Shown: positions 22,602 through 28,110 of the stretch, one piece after another
Position numbering within the stretch: the stretch's first letter is position 1
How the letters are laid out: each line of letters starts with the position of its first letter
DNA from: a virus
Strand: one strand, 5' to 3'
Virus record (IMG/VR): IMGVR_UViG_3300020410_000049
Span: 1 to 28,110 of that record
DNA: 28,110 nucleotides
Notes under the pieces: model-generated
What the model was told of the DNA's origin: nothing
Seen by the model: only the letters and a program-made list of their open reading frames with translations
Database searches by the model: none
Program-made: the position numbers and the translations under genes

Positions 22602-25600
22602 ATGGCTAAAAAGAAACAATCCCCACTCCGTGAGAGGACAATACGGAGCCTGCGAAAACTTGGGTTCACTAATCCAGCCGTCGAGGATTTATTAAGACGA
22701 CTTCTCACGGAAACTCCTGCGCATCTTACTCCCAGCCTGTTTCAAGCGGATCCATTTGAATATGCAGACAGGATGCAGATGTATGAGACTCTCTTCGGGG
22801 AGCAGGCACCTGTTCCAGAAGAGGTTGGCCCACCTCTATCCAAGGAAGAGCAGCAGCGACGTTTACATGAGGAGATACTACGTCGTAACGCTATTCAGAG
22901 ACAGCTGAATGAGTTTACAGGTGCTTCTGAGTTAGGGGCTCCCCCTCCACCTTCCCCAGATAGGCCAGCCCCTCCTCCATACCCACCCTTTCCCCCTACC
23001 TCAACGCCTCCAGCTCCTGTGGCAGAGGATCCATACTTAAGGCAGACATTATTTCCCTTCACTCGTAGCGAAATAGATCAGGAGAAATTAACTAAGATCG
23101 CTCATCTTATCGCACAAGATGATATCAATAGGGATGTAAATATTAAATCGTTTGATAAGCATCGCACTTATCAGAATGATCGTTTTGTGTCTAGTGAAGG
23201 TTTTCGGAATGCTGAAGGCGCATTGAAATCCATTAATGGAGATCTGAACCCCAGAAGATTCTTTTCTCCATTTGCTATAAAAATACTATCAGATAAGGAC
23301 ATAGATATACCGAGAGCTGTAAATGATATTCAGTATCTAGACAGCTTAATCAAAGATCGGACTATAAAAGCTGATGTTGCTAGGCAGGTATTAAACTTTA
23401 GTATTGCCCACCAAAGAATATCTGGGGCGACCGATCCGACATTGCCTACCGCAGGCAATCCTCGTGGGAACCCTAAGGATACAAAGATTATTGGGGTATT
23501 AGGGGCATCTCCCAAATATCTCAAATCAGATCATAGGCATAAAGAAACTGCTCCGGGAGAGAAGTACGCTTCTTGGAAAGAGGGGACTCCGGCATCCATC
23601 AAAGAGCGTGCCTCCGATGCTTTAAACGCATCTAAGTATGTAAAAGACATGCTTGATGCTGCTTATATAGATGCATTAGCCCGAGGTCAGACCTTTGTGA
23701 TTAGTACAGGTAATGGGCTTGGGGGTATAGACTCGTATGCACGCAAATGGGCAACAGAAGTACTTACGAGAAGGCTAGGAAGAACACCCACCCCCGAAGA
23801 GTTGAGTTATCACCTGCATCTTGAAGGTGCAGAGATGAGTACAACTAGGAATAACAATGTCATTAGCGGCCTTGATCCAAATCACGACGCAGCCATTATT
23901 GTTACAGCAGCCGGAGACCCATCCGAGAAAGCTAATGGGAGAGCCAAGCAGCTTGGAGTCCGCACAGCAACGGTTAGCTTAGACTCAGGGCAAATTAGTC
24001 ACCAGTCCGGCCCTCCAGAGCAGAAGGTTGATTTAATAGTAACCGAATCAGACTTTGCACCATCTCCTAAATGGTACTATCCAGAGCAAGCAGGGTCAGG
24101 AAGAGCCGAACAGGCCCAAGGTGGAACTAGAGGTCCAGTTCCGAGACAGACTACTGATGCTGAGGATATAATAGCCGCCCTTCTTTCTGATGATCCCCCA
24201 CCTTACAGCGAGAAGCTTGAAGCATTAAGGGATGTTCTTTACGATGTCTCTAATCCTCTAGTGGCAGAGCGAGGTTACGAAGGAGCCGGAGAGCCGGGAT
24301 CCGAGGAGGATCCACGGGTGATGCTTGAGGGAATGGAGACTCGTGATCCCAGAAGAGATACTGCTGTTGGCAGAACTGGGGATCAATCCAGAGAAGAAGT
24401 TCTGGAGAGAATACTAGAGGAGATTGCAGATAAGCAGCACCACACGGGGCAAACATCCGAAGAGGTGGTGGATGAGTGGATGTCACTGTATGACACTTAT
24501 CAGGAGGAAACTTCTCGGGCTATGGAAGATGATGCCATGGAGAAACTCCGTGGTGATTCACTAGAAGACCGTCAGATGCTACGTGTTGATGATGTCATTG
24601 ATACTTACTATGAGCTTGCCGAGCGATTTGGTATCAGTGAGAGTCAGATGCAGGCAATACTGGAGTCTTATCCGGGTAATATCGCGAATGATATCATAGG
24701 CAGTAATTACAGTGTTGCCGAGGCGCTGCCTGAGCATGCACAAAATATATATCGCTTCGAGCGTGATATTAAAAGCACTAAGGGCCCAGATGATCCCGGA
24801 AGCGTTTTCAATCCAGCTGCTCCAGATCCTATCGACCCCACACTTCAGGCCCAATCCAATGTAGGTGACGACTATATATCTAGGCCAGTTCCAAGAGAAC
24901 CATTTATCTCGGCTGAAGAGATTATTAGATCCGCCAGTGAGAGACAGCGAGTGGTGCATTCTGGAGGCGCTAAAGGTGCTGACAAAGCATGGGAAGATTT
25001 GTCTAGGGGGTTTGCTACACCTGTTCACTATCAAGTAGAAGGTCAACCCACGCCCCATGGAAACACCGATGTATCCAAAGGGGAAGCAGCCGAAGCAGAT
25101 CAGCATTTACGTAAGGCTAATGAGACCCTAGGAAGAGATCTGGACAAGGTAAAAGAGTACACAAAGAATCTCTTCAGAAGAAACTGGAGTCAGGTCAAGA
25201 ACTCTGATGCTGTATATGCCATTACTAATGGCTTTGATGCACCAAATATTGTAAGCGGTGGCACTGGATGGGCTGTCCAGATGGCTATAGATAACGGTAA
25301 GCCTGTATATATATTTGACCAGAGTGGAAGATCGGGAAACTGGCAGCAGTGGAATTACGACACAGGGCAGTTCGAATATATATCTAAACCACCTGTTCCT
25401 CCACAGAATTTTGCAGGGATCGGAACAAGGAAGATTAACCAGCGTGGCGTAGATGCAATCAAGACTGTTTACAGTGGTATTGCTACCGCTGAAATTTCTG
25501 GAATAGGATCAGTTGGTGGATCTGATTCCCAGAGAGGTGTGTCTGAGTATATTGTTGGCATGATGGATGATGTCCTAGACTTCCAGAGAAAGACTAAAAA

Positions 25601-28110
25601 GATTTGGACAGGAGAACATCTACATGATCGAAGTTCAGATTCCAAGTACACTCGCAAAACACTTGGCATTATCAATCCAGAAGGCAAGTGGGAGTACTAT
25701 GATGCTGGCGGAGAGGAGCTGGCAGGGGAGGAGCAAGTACGCAGGATAGTTGGAGAAGACCTAGCTCCATTCGGGATGGATGCGCTTAAGAGAAAAATAC
25801 GAGCTGTCCCTAGCACCCATAGATTATCCATGGACTTTGAGTTTGGCAAGAAAAAATACTCGCCAAAGTCTGCACCGCATGTTAGTGCTAAAAATACATT
25901 TGATGCCGTACTTGAAGGAACAAGAACAGCTACTACCGGAAAGCCTAGACAGTTTGAGAAGGTAAATATTGGCGACCTAATTGAGATCCATTCTAAGAAC
26001 GATGCAAGTGGAAGTAAGGTTCATGCAATTGTCACAGCTAAGCGGGACACAGACGGATTAACTCCTGAGCAGTGGGCAGGGAAGGAAGGCTATGATCCTA
26101 ACGTGGCTGAGGAATCTTGGAATATCTATAAGGAAGGCCACACTCAGATAGAGTACGAGGTTGTAGCCATCTCAAGAAAGGATGGTTCTACTCATTACTT
26201 CACTCCCGGTATTATGGAACCATACTACAGAGGACCAAAGGATCCACTCACTGAAGGTCTCTCTAAGTCACTTAAGCATGAAAAGAGAATTCCTAAGAGG
26301 ATGTTTGGTGCTGTAAGCTATATAGACAATATAGCCATGGGCAATGTTGAAGACTTTGCTGCGGAGATTAATAGAAAGTATACAGCGCAAGATGTTACCA
26401 ATGGACTTAAAAAGCCAGATGGAACACCTGTTACCAAGCAGGATGTAGGGAAGAATGTACTATCCGTTGATAATCTCAAGGAGTACATGAAAGATCTTTC
26501 GGATACATATCAATATAAGAGTCGCAAGAAGCTTGTTGAAGATCTAGGCACCCTTAAAAGATCAGGAAGACTTGTAAAGAGGATAGAGAGCAGGCTGTCA
26601 GAGTGGGAGGAACACCATCCTTCGCACCCAGCATCAGAGATGGAAAGCGCTCAGCGAGAAAGGGATGCGGAATCTACAGTGAGAGACTTAATTCAGGGAA
26701 CCCGAACCCAAAGATCTGTGCCTGATACGCCTCCTCTGTCTGGGCCTATGGCTGGCCCTCCAAGTATAAGGTTTAGCCCCCATCAGGAGGCACAAGGCGG
26801 TGCTCCTCCTCCTGAACCGAATCCTGAAATGTTAATAAGAGAACATTTACAGGATATGATAGACAAACGAAATGTTTATCCAAAAAACGGTGGATATACA
26901 ACAGCGGAGTACAGAAAGGCGGCTGGAGTAGATCCTAAAGATACTTCAGTAAGCAAACGCGATGCAGTTAAGATACTTAGGGGTATGCTCCCAGAAGTAA
27001 AAACACCGCAAGAGACTGTCATTGCAGAATCTGTAAAAGAATTGCAAGAGATTGCTCAACAGGCTGAACGTATAGATAGCTCTGTAGAAGAGGTCGCACC
27101 TGAACCACGCCGAATAGATTTATCTCAGAAAACGCCTGCAGAACTAATAGATGCGTGGCAAAGGGGACGGGAAGTTCTTGATACAGTGGGTGAATTCGAG
27201 GATCCTAGCCATCAGGAATGGTTTGATGCCGTTCGCAACGAGTTGGCTAAAAGAAAGCTAGACCCTCGTCCTGTTAAATTTAATGCTGTCATGGACAACG
27301 ACTGGCTGAGATTGGCAAGAGATGCTCAAAGTCTTCTTGAAAACATTGATGACCCTGCTAAGAAGCGGAGCTTCCATAAAACGTGGAGCGATAGTGACAT
27401 ACAGTGGGCATTAGATAATTGGGATAATGCTCCAAAAACTATGGAGCGGGATCTTTTGAATAATATCTTGGAAGTCGGTGACGCATTGCAGCTCCAGCTT
27501 CCAGAGTTCAGCAGGCCAATGTATGAATCACAAACATTCAATGTAGCTCCCGAAGGTGTTGAGAACCTTTCTGATTTACAGACGCGAGTAGATACGGATA
27601 CATCAGTTGAGCGGAAACATGGTATGGATACAGCATCAGCTGACATTGATGCTACTACCCTTGCAGAAACTCCAGCTCGAACTCCAACTCCACCACCACA
27701 GTCTCCTGATAGCGCAGTTCCACCAGTTGATCCTGCGACTACTCCTGCTGAGGAGGATATAAGCAGGGCGAGACAGCTTGGGCTAGGTGTTAGGGGAGCA
27801 ATAGGTAATCTATGGAGAGGTGCTTCCCAGCTTTGGAACCCTCAAACCTACAACGAAGCGGGTCAGCCAATCTATGACGATAGTGCTAAACATAAGTCAG
27901 TGGATCATGACCGGATAAAAGTTGGTGACTTCGTAATGTGGACTCCAACTGAAGATACCAAGAACGCTGACAAGCTAACAAGACCTCGCCGTGTAGAAGA
28001 AATAATCCGAAACAAGGATGGCAATATTCAGTACAAGGTCAGTGGGTTCACTGGTCTTGTCGATCCAGATAGTTTGACATCAGCCGAGAGGCGTACTGGC
28101 GGTGTCAGAA
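22602..28110 (+). CDS. giant multidomain protein with two SLOG-like domains and an ASCH/PUA-like domain (3' end outside window)
   Basis: The frame from ATG 22602 stays open to the last base, giving at least 1836 residues. It starts four bases after the previous stop. N-terminal part: basic MAKKK start, helices, then a Pro-rich linker (about 105-140). Residues about 294-484 form a Rossmann-like domain: KIIGVLGAS, VISTGNGLGGIDSYA (366-380), AAIIVTAAGDPS, VDLIVTESD. Residues about 783-957 are a clearer SLOG-type domain: VVHSGGAKGADKAW (784-797), a charged helix, RRNWSQVKNSDAVYAI, VSGGTGWAVQMAIDNGKPVY (884-903), NFAGIGTR (936-943). Residues about 1085-1190 resemble ASCH/PUA-like domains: SAPHVSAKNTFDAVLEGTRT, VNIGDLIEI, LTPEQWAGKEGYD, QIEYEVV. 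A small helical segment lies near 1420-1475 and an SH3-like strand set near 1767-1826. Linkers are Pro/Glu-rich. SLOG domains bind or process nucleotides and NAD-like ligands; ASCH domains bind RNA or modified bases. The layout fits a phage polyvalent protein delivered with DNA; that role is inferred. Confidence 0.8.
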   Translation, partial: MAKKKQSPLRERTIRSLRKLGFTNPAVEDLLRRLLTETPAHLTPSLFQADPFEYADRMQMYETLFGEQAPVPEEVGPPLSKEEQQRRLHEEILRRNAIQRQLNEFTGASELGAPPPPSPDRPAPPPYPPFPPTSTPPAPVAEDPYLRQTLFPFTRSEIDQEKLTKIAHLIAQDDINRDVNIKSFDKHRTYQNDRFVSSEGFRNAEGALKSINGDLNPRRFFSPFAIKILSDKDIDIPRAVNDIQYLDSLIKDRTIKADVARQVLNFSIAHQRISGATDPTLPTAGNPRGNPKDTKIIGVLGASPKYLKSDHRHKETAPGEKYASWKEGTPASIKERASDALNASKYVKDMLDAAYIDALARGQTFVISTGNGLGGIDSYARKWATEVLTRRLGRTPTPEELSYHLHLEGAEMSTTRNNNVISGLDPNHDAAIIVTAAGDPSEKANGRAKQLGVRTATVSLDSGQISHQSGPPEQKVDLIVTESDFAPSPKWYYPEQAGSGRAEQAQGGTRGPVPRQTTDAEDIIAALLSDDPPPYSEKLEALRDVLYDVSNPLVAERGYEGAGEPGSEEDPRVMLEGMETRDPRRDTAVGRTGDQSREEVLERILEEIADKQHHTGQTSEEVVDEWMSLYDTYQEETSRAMEDDAMEKLRGDSLEDRQMLRVDDVIDTYYELAERFGISESQMQAILESYPGNIANDIIGSNYSVAEALPEHAQNIYRFERDIKSTKGPDDPGSVFNPAAPDPIDPTLQAQSNVGDDYISRPVPREPFISAEEIIRSASERQRVVHSGGAKGADKAWEDLSRGFATPVHYQVEGQPTPHGNTDVSKGEAAEADQHLRKANETLGRDLDKVKEYTKNLFRRNWSQVKNSDAVYAITNGFDAPNIVSGGTGWAVQMAIDNGKPVYIFDQSGRSGNWQQWNYDTGQFEYISKPPVPPQNFAGIGTRKINQRGVDAIKTVYSGIATAEISGIGSVGGSDSQRGVSEYIVGMMDDVLDFQRKTKKIWTGEHLHDRSSDSKYTRKTLGIINPEGKWEYYDAGGEELAGEEQVRRIVGEDLAPFGMDALKRKIRAVPSTHRLSMDFEFGKKKYSPKSAPHVSAKNTFDAVLEGTRTATTGKPRQFEKVNIGDLIEIHSKNDASGSKVHAIVTAKRDTDGLTPEQWAGKEGYDPNVAEESWNIYKEGHTQIEYEVVAISRKDGSTHYFTPGIMEPYYRGPKDPLTEGLSKSLKHEKRIPKRMFGAVSYIDNIAMGNVEDFAAEINRKYTAQDVTNGLKKPDGTPVTKQDVGKNVLSVDNLKEYMKDLSDTYQYKSRKKLVEDLGTLKRSGRLVKRIESRLSEWEEHHPSHPASEMESAQRERDAESTVRDLIQGTRTQRSVPDTPPLSGPMAGPPSIRFSPHQEAQGGAPPPEPNPEMLIREHLQDMIDKRNVYPKNGGYTTAEYRKAAGVDPKDTSVSKRDAVKILRGMLPEVKTPQETVIAESVKELQEIAQQAERIDSSVEEVAPEPRRIDLSQKTPAELIDAWQRGREVLDTVGEFEDPSHQEWFDAVRNELAKRKLDPRPVKFNAVMDNDWLRLARDAQSLLENIDDPAKKRSFHKTWSDSDIQWALDNWDNAPKTMERDLLNNILEVGDALQLQLPEFSRPMYESQTFNVAPEGVENLSDLQTRVDTDTSVERKHGMDTASADIDATTLAETPARTPTPPPQSPDSAVPPVDPATTPAEEDISRARQLGLGVRGAIGNLWRGASQLWNPQTYNEAGQPIYDDSAKHKSVDHDRIKVGDFVMWTPTEDTKNADKLTRPRRVEEIIRNKDGNIQYKVSGFTGLVDPDSLTSAERRTGGVR

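Overview
The window reads as the late (virion morphogenesis) region of a tailed double-stranded DNA phage, most likely with a short tail (podovirus-like, class Caudoviricetes). The evidence is one uninterrupted set of plus-strand genes with tight or overlapping junctions. It includes a scaffold-like protein, major capsid protein, terminase large subunit with clear Walker motifs, portal, T7 gp11-like tail adaptor, T7 gp12-like tail nozzle and a collar-type tail fibre. No rRNA, tRNA, integrase, transposase, attachment site or CRISPR array was seen. Base composition is moderate. The host cannot be named from the sequence; a free-living aquatic bacterium is only a guess from the style of the genes.

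Layout. 1-957: metallophosphoesterase whose 5' end lies outside the window. 933-2162: five small genes (zinc ribbon, single-pass membrane protein, two Pro/Trp-motif proteins, a small basic Cys protein). 2223-5146: scaffold-like protein, major capsid protein and probable capsid decoration protein. 5155-5245: a possible three-way-junction RNA followed by a strong UUCG-capped terminator, the only clear transcriptional break in the window. 5263-11168: packaging and portal block (Gly/Gln-rich small protein, zinc-finger protein in the small-terminase position, TerL, small coiled-coil protein, portal, small conserved phage protein). 11173-13002: a long Pro-rich protein with a coiled coil. 13002-17733: tail adaptor, nozzle and fibre. 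17735-22597: four low-complexity, repeat-bearing proteins, candidate internal or ejected virion proteins. 22602-28110: one open reading frame of at least 1836 codons with no stop before the window ends.

How the parts work together. The scaffold and capsid genes build the procapsid around the portal, the terminase fills it with DNA, and the adaptor, nozzle and fibre complete the tail. The low-complexity proteins and the giant protein sit where short-tailed phages encode internal proteins ejected with the DNA. The giant protein is the most interesting element. It contains two separate Rossmann-type domains resembling the SLOG superfamily, an ASCH/PUA-like domain directly after the second, and a small SH3-like segment near the window end, joined by disordered Pro-rich linkers. 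This matches the architecture of phage 'polyvalent proteins', giant multidomain proteins thought to be delivered with the genome to counter host defence. The anti-defence role is inference.
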